From NCBI GenBank assembly GCA_013152105.1, contig JAADHA010000215.1:1-11354 (forward strand): DNA of 11,354 nt. The letters are read 5' to 3'. A program made the translations under genes and the position numbers. Of this stretch, positions 1 through 7,848 are shown piece by piece. The notes under the pieces are model-generated. The model searched no databases. It was not told where the DNA came from and saw nothing but the letters and a program-made list of their open reading frames with translations. Each line of letters begins with the position of its first letter. Position 1 is the first letter of the stretch. The stretch comes from Oligoflexia bacterium (GTDB taxonomy: Bacteria > Myxococcota_A > UBA796 > UBA2385).

Positions 1-695
1 CCCTGGGCGGCGGCATCGACCTCACGGCCATCATGTCGGTGCTCGAACAGTACGATGTGTCGAAGATCCTGGCTCGGCCGACCCTGGTTGCCTTGTCCGG
101 CCAACAGGCCGAGTTCCTGGCGGGGGGCGAGATCCCCATCCCGGTCAGCCAGCAGTCCAATGCCATCACGGTCGAGTTCAAAGAGTACGGCACCAAGCTG
201 GTCTTCGTGCCCACGGTCTTGGCCAAGGATGTCGTCGATATGCGGGTCTACGTCGAAGTCTCGGACCTGGACTCGGTGAACTCCGTGCGACTGACCGGTA
301 TCGAGATCCCGGCCTTCATCACCCGCAAGTCGCAGTCCCACTTGCGCATCGAGAGCGGCATGACCTTCGCGATGGCCGGGATGATCACCGAGAACTCCCA
401 GCAGACCACAGCCCGCGTCCCCGTGCTGGGGCAGATCCCCCTGATCGGCTCCCTCTTCCGTTACGTCAAGCATGACCGCAGCGAGTCCGAGTTGGTAATC
501 TTCGTCACGCCCCACCTGGTTCGTCCCATGGCCCCCGGCGAAGTTCCGCCACTTCCAACCAGCTACCAAGACAACAATCCCAACGATCTCGAGCTTTTCC
601 TTCTGGGTGTCGACCATCGCCTGGGTTCCAAGGACGACAACGACCAAGGCAGTCGCGGCGGACAGCCCCAAGGTGCTGTCGGCCTGTCCCGCTAA
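1..695 (+). CDS. cpaC: Tad pilus secretin CpaC/RcpA, C-terminal part (5' end outside window)
   Basis: This is the C-terminal part of the outer-membrane secretin through which a Tad/Flp pilus leaves the cell. The reading frame is open from position 3 (LGGGIDLTAI...), so the gene begins left of the window and the ATG at 33 is only an internal methionine. Visible secretin-domain features are the segment ILARPTLVALSGQQAEFLAG (about 66-125), a typical CpaC beta-barrel stretch, and the family signature VPVLGQIPLIGSLF (417-458) followed by ESELVIFVTPHLVRP. The tail after VRP contains DLELFLLG, resembling the conserved C-terminal motif of Tad secretins, and ends in a polar Gly/Asp/Gln-rich stretch. 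The N-terminal BON/N-domains and signal peptide are not visible. CpaE follows after 12 bp. Family assignment is secure; the Tad subtype is supported by the downstream genes. Confidence 0.94.
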   Translation, partial: LGGGIDLTAIMSVLEQYDVSKILARPTLVALSGQQAEFLAGGEIPIPVSQQSNAITVEFKEYGTKLVFVPTVLAKDVVDMRVYVEVSDLDSVNSVRLTGIEIPAFITRKSQSHLRIESGMTFAMAGMITENSQQTTARVPVLGQIPLIGSLFRYVKHDRSESELVIFVTPHLVRPMAPGEVPPLPTSYQDNNPNDLELFLLGVDHRLGSKDDNDQGSRGGQPQGAVGLSR

Positions 696-696
696 T

Positions 697-702
697 CGGA
701 GG
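697..702 (+). promoter_or_regulatory. Shine-Dalgarno for cpaE
   Basis: CGGAGG sits 5 nt before the ATG at 708. It selects that ATG rather than the one at 704, which is in another frame. Confidence 0.7.
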
Positions 703-707
703 TTTGG

Positions 708-1889
708 ATGCGACACCAAGGCGCCATCAGAGGAGCCGCACAGGTCGTGGTCGTCGGTGTCGACGCCCGCGGGATGGGGCTGATCCGAGAGTGCCTGGGC
801 ACCGAAGCGGTCCTGCCTGCGGCCTCGACCGCCTACCACCAGGCTCGAGAAGCGGTGCAGGCAGGGCACCCCAACGTCGTGATCACCGGCTTCGACATGG
901 ACTTCGAAGAAGCCGTGCGCCTGGGACCGCTCTTGCAAGCCGAGATCCCGGGCCTGCAATTGGTCGCGATCTCCGAGCGCACTGATCCCGAGCGCATCCG
1001 CTCCGCCATGCGCGCGGGCTACCGCGAATACGTCGTGCTCCCCGAAGACTCCGCCCTGCTGCGTCAGGCCGTTCGGGAGTCCGACCTTGGGGGCACCGCA
1101 AGCGCCGATCAGGGCCAGCTCATCTCGGTCGTCGGTAGCAAGGGCGGGGTCGGTGCGACCCTGTTGGCCTGCAATCTCGCGGCGGAACTGTCGCCGGTGT
1201 ACCGGGTCTGCATTGTCGACTTGGACTTCTCCATGGGCGACGTCGCGGCTTTCCTCGACCTGCAGCCAAAGAGCTCCCTCCAGGACTTGATGACCGGCCT
1301 CACCCGACTGGACTCACGCATGTTGAGCGGGTCGGTCGCGGTCCACCCCAGCAAGGTCCATGTGCTGGCCCAACCGACAGAACTACTGGCGGACGAGCAC
1401 GTCTCTGGCGAGCAGGTACTCCAGGTGCTGACCGTCGTGGCCGACGCCTACCAGTTCGCCGTGGCCGACTGTGGCTGCCGCATCGACGAAGCCACCTTGA
1501 CGACCACCGCCGTCAGCGACCTGGTGCTGCTGGTCTGCAACCCCGATGTACCCAGCGTGAAGAATGCCTGGCGTCGGCTGCAGCTCATGGAACATCAGGG
1601 AATTGACAAGGGCGCCATCCGCCTGGTCGTCAACAAGTGGCGCAAGGACACCGAGCTGTCCCTGGCTGACATCGAAAAAAGCCTGTCGGTCCCCGTCGCT
1701 GCGTCGATAGCCTACGACGACGAGACCTGCATGGCGGCGATCAACGCCGGCCGGATCCTCCGCGACATCAACAAGCGCAGCCCGGTCGTCTCCGACATCA
1801 GCGCCATGGTCAGCCTGGCCACCGAGGGCGCGATCAGGGTCGAAGCACCCCGGTCCGAGAAAAAAACATTTGGCTGGCTCTTCAAGTAG
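708..1889 (+). CDS. cpaE: CpaE/TadZ pilus assembly protein (atypical receiver + MinD/ParA-like ATPase domain)
   Basis: TadZ/CpaE proteins place the Tad machine at its site in the cell and belong to the MinD/ParA superfamily. The 393-residue length is normal. Residues about 10-125 look like the atypical receiver domain of the family: in the strand NVVITGFDM (56-64) the usual phospho-acceptor position appears to be Gly61, and no KP motif is seen, so phosphorylation is unlikely. A ParA/MinD domain follows, with a P-loop SKGGVGAT (144-151), a VDLD strand (170-173) and AVADCG as the Walker B-like strand. The signature lysine (K145) of the deviant Walker A is kept, but the second lysine of KGGxGK(T/S) is alanine, as is common in CpaE proteins. 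ATP hydrolysis is therefore uncertain. The gene lies 12 bp after the secretin gene and 100 bp before cpaF. Confidence 0.92.
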   Translation: MRHQGAIRGAAQVVVVGVDARGMGLIRECLGTEAVLPAASTAYHQAREAVQAGHPNVVITGFDMDFEEAVRLGPLLQAEIPGLQLVAISERTDPERIRSAMRAGYREYVVLPEDSALLRQAVRESDLGGTASADQGQLISVVGSKGGVGATLLACNLAAELSPVYRVCIVDLDFSMGDVAAFLDLQPKSSLQDLMTGLTRLDSRMLSGSVAVHPSKVHVLAQPTELLADEHVSGEQVLQVLTVVADAYQFAVADCGCRIDEATLTTTAVSDLVLLVCNPDVPSVKNAWRRLQLMEHQGIDKGAIRLVVNKWRKDTELSLADIEKSLSVPVAASIAYDDETCMAAINAGRILRDINKRSPVVSDISAMVSLATEGAIRVEAPRSEKKTFGWLFK

Positions 1890-1989
1890 CAGCCGTCGCC
1901 TTCAACAAGGTACCCATGCCGCCATCCATGCCCCGTCATCCACACCCCACCGGACTCAAGCCCGACGACGTTCCGTCCCGAGGTAGCCC
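1890..1989 (+). other. 100-bp spacer between cpaE and cpaF
   Basis: This is the largest gap inside the Tad cluster. It holds the cpaF ribosome binding site (GAGG, 1980-1983, 6 nt before ATG 1990) and an in-frame TAG at 1984 that rules out a longer CpaF. I found no convincing -35/-10 or -24/-12 promoter and no strong hairpin. A short ATG frame from 1916 runs into cpaF but shows no ribosome binding site or recognisable product. Confidence 0.6.
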
Positions 1990-3330
1990 ATGTCATCTCG
2001 CCTGATCGACCGCGTCCGGGGTGCACAGCAGCGCTACCGCAGCCCGACTTCGTCGGAGTCGCCCGAGTTTGAGCAGATCAAGCGGCAGCTTCACAACGAG
2101 CTCATCGAGGCGCTCGACTTTGAACAGGTCAGCAAGACGCCGCGAGAAGAGCTGGCACAGCGCCTGCGCAAGACGCTGACCGAGCAGGTCGAGAGCCGTT
2201 CCCTCCCCCTCAACCGCTTGGAGCGCGAGCGCCTGGTCGACGAGATCCTGGACGACATCCTGGGACTCGGACCCCTCGAACCGCTCCTGCGAGACCCCGA
2301 GATCTCGGACATCCTCATCAACGGGTCCAAGACCGTCTACATCGAAAAGAAGGGGCGCCTGCAGAAGACGAACGTCCGCTTCCAAGATGACAACCACCTC
2401 ATGCAGATCATCGACCGCATCGTCAGCGCCGTGGGGCGTCGAATCGACGAGACCACGCCGATGTGCGACGCGCGCCTGGCCGACGGCAGCCGCTTCAACG
2501 CCATCATCCCGCCCTTGGCCCTGGACGGTCCTACCGTGTCCATCCGGCGTTTTGGGACGGTGCCGATCACCGCTGACGACCTGATCGCCTTCGGCAGCGT
2601 GCCCCGCCCGATCCTGGAGGTCATCAAGGGCTGCGTCCAGTCCAAGCTCAACGTCGTCATCAGCGGGGGCACCGGGTCTGGAAAGACCACCCTGCTCAAC
2701 GTCATGAGCTCCTTCATCCCGACCAATGAACGGATCATCACCATCGAGGACGCCGCGGAGCTCCAGCTCCAGCAGCCGCATGTGGTGCGCCTGGAGACCC
2801 GCCCGATGAATCTGGAGGGCAAGGGCCAGGTCGACGCCCGAGATCTGGTCAAGAACTGCCTCCGCATGCGCCCCGACCGGGTCATCCTCGGCGAGATCCG
2901 TGGTGGTGAAGCCATCGACATGCTCCAGGCCATGAACACCGGTCACGAAGGCTCCATGGCGACGGTCCACGCCAACACGACCCGCGACGCGCTGTCGCGC
3001 TTCGAAACCATGATCGGCATGGGCATGTCCAACCTGGCGGACAAGAACATTCGCGAGATGATCGCGCGAGCCCTCGACATCATCATCCAAGTGGACCGCT
3101 TGGCCGACGGAACACGCCGGCTGCTCGCGGTGACCGAGATCCTGGGCATGGAGGGCGACATCGTCACCACCCAGGACCTGTTCGTCTTCCGCCAGAGCGG
3201 GGTCGATGACGACGGACGAGTCCGCGGACGCTTCATGTCCACGGGCGTACGTCCCAAATTCACCGGGCGCCTCGCGGCCAATGGTATCCGCCTCTCCAGC
3301 GACCTGTTTCGCTTCCAGATGGACGTGTAG
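1990..3330 (+). CDS. cpaF: CpaF/TadA secretion motor ATPase
   Basis: This is the cytoplasmic hexameric ATPase of the type II/IV secretion (PulE/VirB11) superfamily that powers assembly of the Tad pilus, and in some species its retraction. The 446-residue length is typical. A helical N-terminal region (about 20-95) leads to GLGPLEPLLRDPEISDILIN, the family's N-domain hallmark, then ARLADGSRFNAIIPP. The catalytic core is intact: Walker A GGTGSGKTT (226-234, K232), Asp box IITIEDAAELQL (E253), Walker B ILGEIRGGEA (G301-E302), and His box around GHEGSMATVHANT (H319, H327). The C-terminal GRFMSTGVRPKF resembles the usual CpaF ending. The start at 1990 is fixed by the upstream in-frame stop and a GAGG site. 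tadB begins 2 bp after its stop, so the two are almost certainly co-translated. Confidence 0.97.
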   Translation: MSSRLIDRVRGAQQRYRSPTSSESPEFEQIKRQLHNELIEALDFEQVSKTPREELAQRLRKTLTEQVESRSLPLNRLERERLVDEILDDILGLGPLEPLLRDPEISDILINGSKTVYIEKKGRLQKTNVRFQDDNHLMQIIDRIVSAVGRRIDETTPMCDARLADGSRFNAIIPPLALDGPTVSIRRFGTVPITADDLIAFGSVPRPILEVIKGCVQSKLNVVISGGTGSGKTTLLNVMSSFIPTNERIITIEDAAELQLQQPHVVRLETRPMNLEGKGQVDARDLVKNCLRMRPDRVILGEIRGGEAIDMLQAMNTGHEGSMATVHANTTRDALSRFETMIGMGMSNLADKNIREMIARALDIIIQVDRLADGTRRLLAVTEILGMEGDIVTTQDLFVFRQSGVDDDGRVRGRFMSTGVRPKFTGRLAANGIRLSSDLFRFQMDV

Positions 3331-3332
3331 CG

Positions 3333-4280
3333 ATGAACCCGCTGCTCCAGGTCCTGGTCGCGTCCATCGTCTTCGTCGGGGCCTTCGTCGCGCTGAGCTT
3401 CATCTACTGGGGCGTACATGCCCACAAGGAAGAACAGTCAAAGGAACTGGCGCGGCGGCTGGGGCAGCTCTCGGGGGATCCCGAAGACCCCCTGTTCCGG
3501 ATCCAGGTCAAGGACGAGCTTGCCGTCGCCCTGGGAAGCATCGGCAAGGCCATGGACCAGAACATCCGCCAAGCCAGCGTCGAGTTCGGTGTCTCGGGCT
3601 TGCTCGCTCGGATGGTCGCCTTCAGCCTGCTGGGTCTGGTGGTCGCGGGGGTGATCTTCCAAAGCCTGGTGGCCTTCACCGGGCTGCTCCTCGGCATCGT
3701 CCCCTACATGATGCTGGTGAAGAGGGCCGAAGCTCGCGCCGCCCAGATCAGCCAACAGCTCCCCGACGCGCTCGATCTGATGGCCCGCTCTCTGCGCGCC
3801 GGTCACGGTCTGTCCGACTCCATGCGGATGTGTGCAGAAGAGATGCCGCTACCGATCTCAATCGAGTTCGCCAGGGTCTATGAAGAGCACAATCTCGGCC
3901 AGGATCTGCGGGACAGTCTCTACAATATGACGGCTCGGAACCCGCGCAATTTCGACATGAAGATCTTTGTCAGCGCCACCCTGCTCCAGCGCGAGACGGG
4001 TGGCAATATGATCGAGATCCTCCAGAACATCAGCAAGACCATCCGCGACCGCTTCATCTTCCGCGCCAAGGTCAAGGCCCTCACCGCTGAAGCCCGCTTC
4101 AGCGCCTACATCCTGGGCGGTCTGCCTTTTGTCGTGTCGGCCGCCATCATCGCTCTTCGCCCTGACTACCTCGACCCGCTCTTGGACGACTCCCTGGGCC
4201 ACATCTTCTTGGGCCTCGTCGCGGGGCTCTTCCTGACGGGCGTCGTCGTGATGCGCAAGCTGTCCCAGGTGGAACTGTGA
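3333..4280 (+). CDS. tadB: TadB inner-membrane platform protein (T2SSF family)
   Basis: TadB pairs with TadC as the inner-membrane platform on which the CpaF motor acts, and is a half-size relative of GspF/PilC. The 315-residue protein has an N-terminal membrane segment (about 5-26), a charged cytoplasmic stretch, and two close hydrophobic segments (about 92-130). A T2SSF domain then begins with QLPDALDLMARSLRAGHGL, the typical TadB motif, and includes LLQRETGGNMIEILQNIS. Two C-terminal membrane segments flank RPDYLDPLLDD. The start ATG lies 2 bp after the cpaF stop and lacks a good ribosome binding site, consistent with translational coupling. Its TGA overlaps the tadC start by 4 nt. No truncation or missing segment is seen. 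Confidence 0.95.
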   Translation: MNPLLQVLVASIVFVGAFVALSFIYWGVHAHKEEQSKELARRLGQLSGDPEDPLFRIQVKDELAVALGSIGKAMDQNIRQASVEFGVSGLLARMVAFSLLGLVVAGVIFQSLVAFTGLLLGIVPYMMLVKRAEARAAQISQQLPDALDLMARSLRAGHGLSDSMRMCAEEMPLPISIEFARVYEEHNLGQDLRDSLYNMTARNPRNFDMKIFVSATLLQRETGGNMIEILQNISKTIRDRFIFRAKVKALTAEARFSAYILGGLPFVVSAAIIALRPDYLDPLLDDSLGHIFLGLVAGLFLTGVVVMRKLSQVEL

Positions 4281-5224
4281 TCGCCGCCATCGATCCCGCC
4301 GTCCTGCCCGTGTTGGTCGGCGTGATGGCCTTTGCCATCATCATCCTGATCTTCGCCGCGATCCGAGCCGCCACGGGCAACCCGCGCAGCGCGGTCGACC
4401 GCATCCAGGAGATGACCGGCAGCGCCCAGGACCAGTCCTTCATGGCGAATGAAGGCGTGCGGACCTTTACCAGCCAGGTCAGCGCGCTCGCGGCTCCCAC
4501 CGCCGAGGATGAACGCAACATCCTGCGCCGCCGGCTCAGCCAGGCCGGGTGGCGGTCCCCAAACAACCTCGAGATGTTCAGCGCCGCCCGGGTCGTCGCG
4601 GCCCTGGTGCTGCCCATGGCCGCCGCCGTCGTCGTGCAGCCCGAGCGGCTGGTGATGATCCTGCTCCTGGTACTGCTCACCGCCTCGGCCGGCTACTACC
4701 TGCCCGGCATGTTTCTCAACAGTCGGATCAAGGACCGCCAGAGGGTCCTCCTCAAGCCCTTCCCCGACAGCCTGGACCTGCTGGTCAGCAGCGTCGAGGC
4801 TGGCCTGGGCCTGGACGCCGCCTTCAAGCGCGTGGCGGACGAAATGGAGAGCGCGGCTCCTGAGCTGGCCACTGAACTGCAACTCGTCAATCACGAAGTG
4901 TCCGCCGGGATCCCCCGCATCGACGCCCTCCGGCATCTGGACCAGCGCACCGGGCTCGAAGAGGTCGCCGCGCTGGTCAATGTCCTGACCCAGGCCGAGC
5001 GTTTTGGCACTTCTGTCGCCCGGGCGCTGCGAATTCACTCCGATATGGTCCGCACAAAGCGAATGCTGGCCGCCGAAGAACAGGCCGCCAAGGTGTCGCC
5101 CAAGCTCACGGTGGCGATGATCCTGTTCATCCTGCCGTGCCTGATCATCATCCTCATCGGGCCCGCGATCATCAACGTGATCCGCATCCTGATGCCAGCC
5201 ATGAGCGGGGGTTCAAGCGGATGA
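4277..5224 (+). CDS. tadC: TadC inner-membrane platform protein (T2SSF family)
   Basis: This is the second half-size GspF-like platform protein of the Tad system. The start codon is GTG at 4277, overlapping the tadB stop as GTGA. The protein has 315 residues. Membrane segments are seen near residues 5-30 and as a pair around 108-150 (VVAALVLPMAAAVVV and MILLLVLLTASAGYYLPG). The T2SSF core follows: PFPDSLDLLVSSVEAGLGLD, the TadC counterpart of the TadB LPDALDLMARSLRAG motif, then VLTQAERFGTSVARALRIHS and EEQAAKVSPKLTVAMILFILPC, leading into the last membrane segment. The residue order closely follows TadC families. The stop overlaps the tadD start by 4 nt (ATGA at 5221). Confidence 0.95.
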   Translation: MIAAIDPAVLPVLVGVMAFAIIILIFAAIRAATGNPRSAVDRIQEMTGSAQDQSFMANEGVRTFTSQVSALAAPTAEDERNILRRRLSQAGWRSPNNLEMFSAARVVAALVLPMAAAVVVQPERLVMILLLVLLTASAGYYLPGMFLNSRIKDRQRVLLKPFPDSLDLLVSSVEAGLGLDAAFKRVADEMESAAPELATELQLVNHEVSAGIPRIDALRHLDQRTGLEEVAALVNVLTQAERFGTSVARALRIHSDMVRTKRMLAAEEQAAKVSPKLTVAMILFILPCLIIILIGPAIINVIRILMPAMSGGSSG

Positions 5225-6018
5225 ATGTCCTGATCTTCCTGTTGCTTTCCGTGGGTTTCGGCTGTGTAGGCCGCCACCAGGGCGCGGTCCAGCCGACCCC
5301 CGCCTGGGAGACCACCGACGGTTCTGTCGACGTGCGGATCGACGTGGCGGACGCCCTCGTCCGAAGCGGCAGCGCCGACGCCGGGATGGCGATGATCACC
5401 CAGCTTCAAAGCCAGGGAATCCGCGACCAGCGGCTGGAATTGATTCAAGCGCGCGCCCTCGACGCGATCGGCCTCAGGGTCGACGCCGAGTCCCTGCTCC
5501 GCGACATCATCAAGCGACACCCTCGGGTAGCCGCTGCCCACGACCAGCTCGGCATCCTCTGCTTGGAGACCGACCGACCCGACGAAGCGCTGGAGCACCT
5601 GCGGCGGGCCGTGCGCCTGGCACCAGACAACGCAGACTTCATCAACAACCTTGGATTTGGCCTGCTGTCAGCCGGGCAGCCGCAGTCCGCCATCGACGTG
5701 TTGCGGCAGGCGCTGCGCAAGGACAGCTCCAATCACCAGATCCGCAACAACCTGGGCTTCGCCTTGGTCGCGGCTGGCCGAGATGACGAAGCCCTGCGCG
5801 TGTTCAGTGCCGACCTACCCCCGCCAGACGCGCGCTACAACTTGGGACTTGGCCTTGAATTGCGTGGCGACGAACAGGCCGCCCTCAGTCAATACGAAGG
5901 TGTGCTGTCGAACTGGCCCAGCCACGTGCCCTCGATGCAAGGCGTGAAGCGACTGGCCGACAGCACCAGCAGAACGAACAGCCCCGATGACTCCCCACCC
6001 TCGAACCCGGCACCATGA
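5221..6018 (+). CDS. tadD: TadD-like TPR lipoprotein of the Tad pilus
   Basis: TadD proteins are TPR lipoproteins needed for Tad secretion, thought to help the secretin at the outer membrane. I chose ATG 5221 (265 residues) over an in-frame ATG at 5137. It forms an ATGA overlap with the tadC stop and yields a clean lipoprotein-type signal, MNVLIFLLLSVGFGC, with the likely lipidated cysteine at 15; the box VGFGC is not ideal. Tetratricopeptide repeats are visible in the middle: HDQLGILCLETDRPDEALEH, INNLGFGLLSAGQPQSAIDV and RNNLGFALVAAGRDDEALRV, with a weaker unit at YNLGLGLELRGDEQAALSQY. The tail is rich in Ser, Pro and Asn. The next gene again overlaps by 4 nt. The TadD role rests on both domain content and position. 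Confidence 0.88.
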   Translation: MNVLIFLLLSVGFGCVGRHQGAVQPTPAWETTDGSVDVRIDVADALVRSGSADAGMAMITQLQSQGIRDQRLELIQARALDAIGLRVDAESLLRDIIKRHPRVAAAHDQLGILCLETDRPDEALEHLRRAVRLAPDNADFINNLGFGLLSAGQPQSAIDVLRQALRKDSSNHQIRNNLGFALVAAGRDDEALRVFSADLPPPDARYNLGLGLELRGDEQAALSQYEGVLSNWPSHVPSMQGVKRLADSTSRTNSPDDSPPSNPAP

Positions 6019-6278
6019 TGCGCACCACACTCCTCCTGCTCGGCGCATGCACCACCCTGAGCGGCTGCGCCTACCACAAGTTCATGCAGCCCGGGCACGG
6101 TGAGTCGTTCAATGCAATGATGGCGATCCAGGCTGACCTTGGCCGCCCGACCGTCGCCAACGCAGCCTATCCATTGACTGGATTCGAGGGGCTCGAGCTA
6201 CGACAACGGGTGACCGAGCAGTCGACGGATGAAGAATCCGGCAACCCCGAAGCGGTCGACCAGATCACGGTCGAGTAG
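6015..6278 (+). CDS. Small lipoprotein at the end of the Tad cluster
   Basis: This 87-residue protein starts inside the tadD stop (ATGATG; either ATG 6015 or 6018 is possible). It has an excellent lipoprotein signal, MMRTTLLLLGACTTLSGC, with a perfect LSGC lipobox. The mature part is only about 70 residues and ends in an acidic Glu/Asp-rich tail. The segment HGESFNAMMAIQADLGRP followed by GFEGLELRQ resembles, from memory, the pattern 'GxSV...Q...P...GLDG' in small lipoproteins often found beside Tad genes in proteobacteria. I cannot verify this here. Position and lipidation suggest an outer-membrane accessory of the pilus, possibly a secretin pilotin, but that is inference. The GC content and codon use match its neighbours. 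Confidence 0.8.
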   Translation: MMRTTLLLLGACTTLSGCAYHKFMQPGHGESFNAMMAIQADLGRPTVANAAYPLTGFEGLELRQRVTEQSTDEESGNPEAVDQITVE

Positions 6279-6302
6279 CTCGCAATCACGACTCGGACTC
6301 GC

Positions 6303-6309
6303 GGAGGGG
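6303..6309 (+). promoter_or_regulatory. Shine-Dalgarno for the histidine kinase
   Basis: GGAGGGG lies just before ATG 6313 (5 nt from the GGAGG core). It decides the kinase start, because the earlier in-frame ATG at 6229 lies inside the preceding lipoprotein gene. Confidence 0.75.
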
Positions 6310-6312
6310 CCG

Positions 6313-7848
6313 ATGCGTCTTCCCCGCGGAAGCGCCTTCACGCTCATGAGCATCGCGGCCGGTGTGGTCGCGGCGGCAGCGGTTGGAACGGCCTGGTTTC
6401 CACTGGTCCGCGACCGAGAGCTGCGCGCGCTGGACGAACAAGCAAGGCAGCTCGAGCTGGTGACCCTGCTGGCCGTCGACCAGCTTCAAACACGGCTCGA
6501 CGAGGGAGACTCGCCCTTGCTCGACGAGGACATGGAGGCGATCACACCGGCGCCCAGCGATCGAACCGCCGCCGTGCGCAGCAGCGCCGAGGCCATCCTG
6601 AAGCGCATCGCGGCCTTGGCAGACCTTGAACGCATGGTGCTGGTCGACCGCCGCCATCGCTTGCTGGGTGCTGTCCCTTCCCGACCCGCCTCGATCTATG
6701 GGGACATCTCTCCCGATCCGGCACTCGACGCCTGCGATCTGAGCCAGGTCTTCCAGGACCGGCGGCAGGTGCGCGCCGACTTCCGCGACACCGACCACAG
6801 CCGCAAGCAAGCCATCTGCATGCCGCTGCGGGCCGACGACGGCACCGTGATGGGTGCTCTGGTGGTTGTCGGCGACAGCGACGCGGTCCTGCGGGCCACG
6901 CGGCAGCGCGGTCGAGACGCGTTGCTGCTCATCACCGTCGCCACCCTGGCCGGGCTGGTGTCCATCGCGGGCGTACGGCGCCTGCTCCGTCCCCTCACCC
7001 GCGTCTCCCAGGCCGCGGCTCGCATCGCCTCGGGCGAGCGCGGGGTGCGGGTCGAGGTCGGTGGTCCCCAGGAGATGCAGCAGCTCGCCCACGCCATCAA
7101 CGCCCTCGCCAGCTCAGTGGAGAGCCGCGAGGATGAGATCGGCAGCCGAATGCACGTGGTCCACCAGCTCTCTCGGATGGTCGCGCACGAGGTCCGCAAC
7201 CCGCTGCAGAGCCTGTCCCTGCTGGTCACCCTGGCCCGCACCGAAGACAGCGCCGAGTCTCGCGATGGCCAACTCAGGCTGATCGAGGACGAGATCCACG
7301 TGCTCGAGGGCGTGGTTCAGCGCTTCCTCAGCCAGTCGGGGCCGCTGCGCGTCGCGCCTTCCCCCTGTGACATCGGCGTCGTCGAACAGGCCGCGGCCAT
7401 CGCCTACCCCCGAGCCGCCGCCAGCGGCATCCGCCTGCGGATCCAAGCCCCACCGCGCCTGTCCATCGTCGCCGACGGGACCCTGGTGCGGCGCGCCCTG
7501 GAGAACCTGATACTCAACGCCCTCGAGTTCGCCGGTACGGTTCCCGGTCGCGCCGGTCGCGTGACCGTTAGCCTGGTACGCGAAGACAATGAGATCATGC
7601 TGGTGGTGGACGACGATGGACCGGGCGTACCCTTCGAACTGCGCAAGCGAATCTTCGAGGCCGATGTGAGCAGCAAGCCCGGTGGCACAGGCTTGGGGCT
7701 GGCCCTGGTTCGGCAGGTCTTCGAAGCGCACGGCGGCGACATCCGCTGCGAAGACTCCCCACTTGGCGGGGCCCGCTTCGTGGCGACCCTGCCTGCCACA
7801 CTGCCTGCCACACTGCCAAGGTCGCCCGTAGCCGGAGCCAAAGGATGA
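6313..7848 (+). CDS. Membrane sensor histidine kinase (periplasmic sensor, HAMP, HisKA, HATPase_c)
   Basis: This is a sensor kinase that would phosphorylate the regulator encoded immediately downstream. From ATG 6313 it has 511 residues. A first membrane segment lies at about 8-32, a periplasmic region at about 33-200, and a second membrane segment at about 203-221. The periplasmic part ends in CMPLRADDGTVMGALVVVGD, which looks like a Cache/PAS-like fold. A HAMP linker follows (about 222-275). The H-box is MVAHEVRNPLQSL with phospho-His H292, the N-box ENLILNA contains N402, the G1 box is DDDGPGVP (433-440) and the G2 box GGTGLGLAL (457-465). All catalytic motifs are intact. The C-terminus carries a short ATLP repeat. 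The stop overlaps the regulator start as ATGA. The architecture is AtoS/ZraS-like; the signal is unknown. Confidence 0.94.
   Translation: MRLPRGSAFTLMSIAAGVVAAAAVGTAWFPLVRDRELRALDEQARQLELVTLLAVDQLQTRLDEGDSPLLDEDMEAITPAPSDRTAAVRSSAEAILKRIAALADLERMVLVDRRHRLLGAVPSRPASIYGDISPDPALDACDLSQVFQDRRQVRADFRDTDHSRKQAICMPLRADDGTVMGALVVVGDSDAVLRATRQRGRDALLLITVATLAGLVSIAGVRRLLRPLTRVSQAAARIASGERGVRVEVGGPQEMQQLAHAINALASSVESREDEIGSRMHVVHQLSRMVAHEVRNPLQSLSLLVTLARTEDSAESRDGQLRLIEDEIHVLEGVVQRFLSQSGPLRVAPSPCDIGVVEQAAAIAYPRAAASGIRLRIQAPPRLSIVADGTLVRRALENLILNALEFAGTVPGRAGRVTVSLVREDNEIMLVVDDDGPGVPFELRKRIFEADVSSKPGGTGLGLALVRQVFEAHGGDIRCEDSPLGGARFVATLPATLPATLPRSPVAGAKG
7789..7817 (+). repeat. 12-bp tandem repeat at the kinase 3' end
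   Basis: The unit CTGCCTGCCACA occurs twice in a row (7789-7800, 7801-7812), followed by a partial CTGCC. It is in frame and encodes ATLPATLPATLP just after the last HATPase strand, so copy-number change would only lengthen or shorten the tail. Confidence 0.85.

Noticed and set aside
1865..1900. Possible sigma-54 (-24/-12) promoter near TGGCTGGCTCTTCA
   Set aside because: Neither GG doublet has a GC at the required spacing, and it lies in the cpaE coding end.
1916..2006. Short ATG frame in the cpaE-cpaF gap
   Set aside because: Under 35 codons, Pro/His-rich, no ribosome binding site, and overlaps the cpaF start.
1993..3090. 365-codon open frame antisense to cpaF
   Set aside because: It lies wholly opposite a highly conserved ATPase gene. 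Long antisense frames are common in GC-rich coding DNA, and the translation shows no family motifs.
4166..5038. 290-codon antisense frame opposite tadC
   Set aside because: Shadow of tadC; no recognisable protein features.
5137..5220. Earlier start for tadD at ATG 5137
   Set aside because: The added residues overlap the last membrane segment of tadC and would bury the lipoprotein signal that begins at 5221.
6229..6312. Earlier start for the histidine kinase at ATG 6229
   Set aside because: The added 28 residues are an out-of-frame reading of the lipoprotein tail, rich in Ser and Arg. The ATG at 6313 has a strong GGAGGGG site and is followed directly by a membrane segment.
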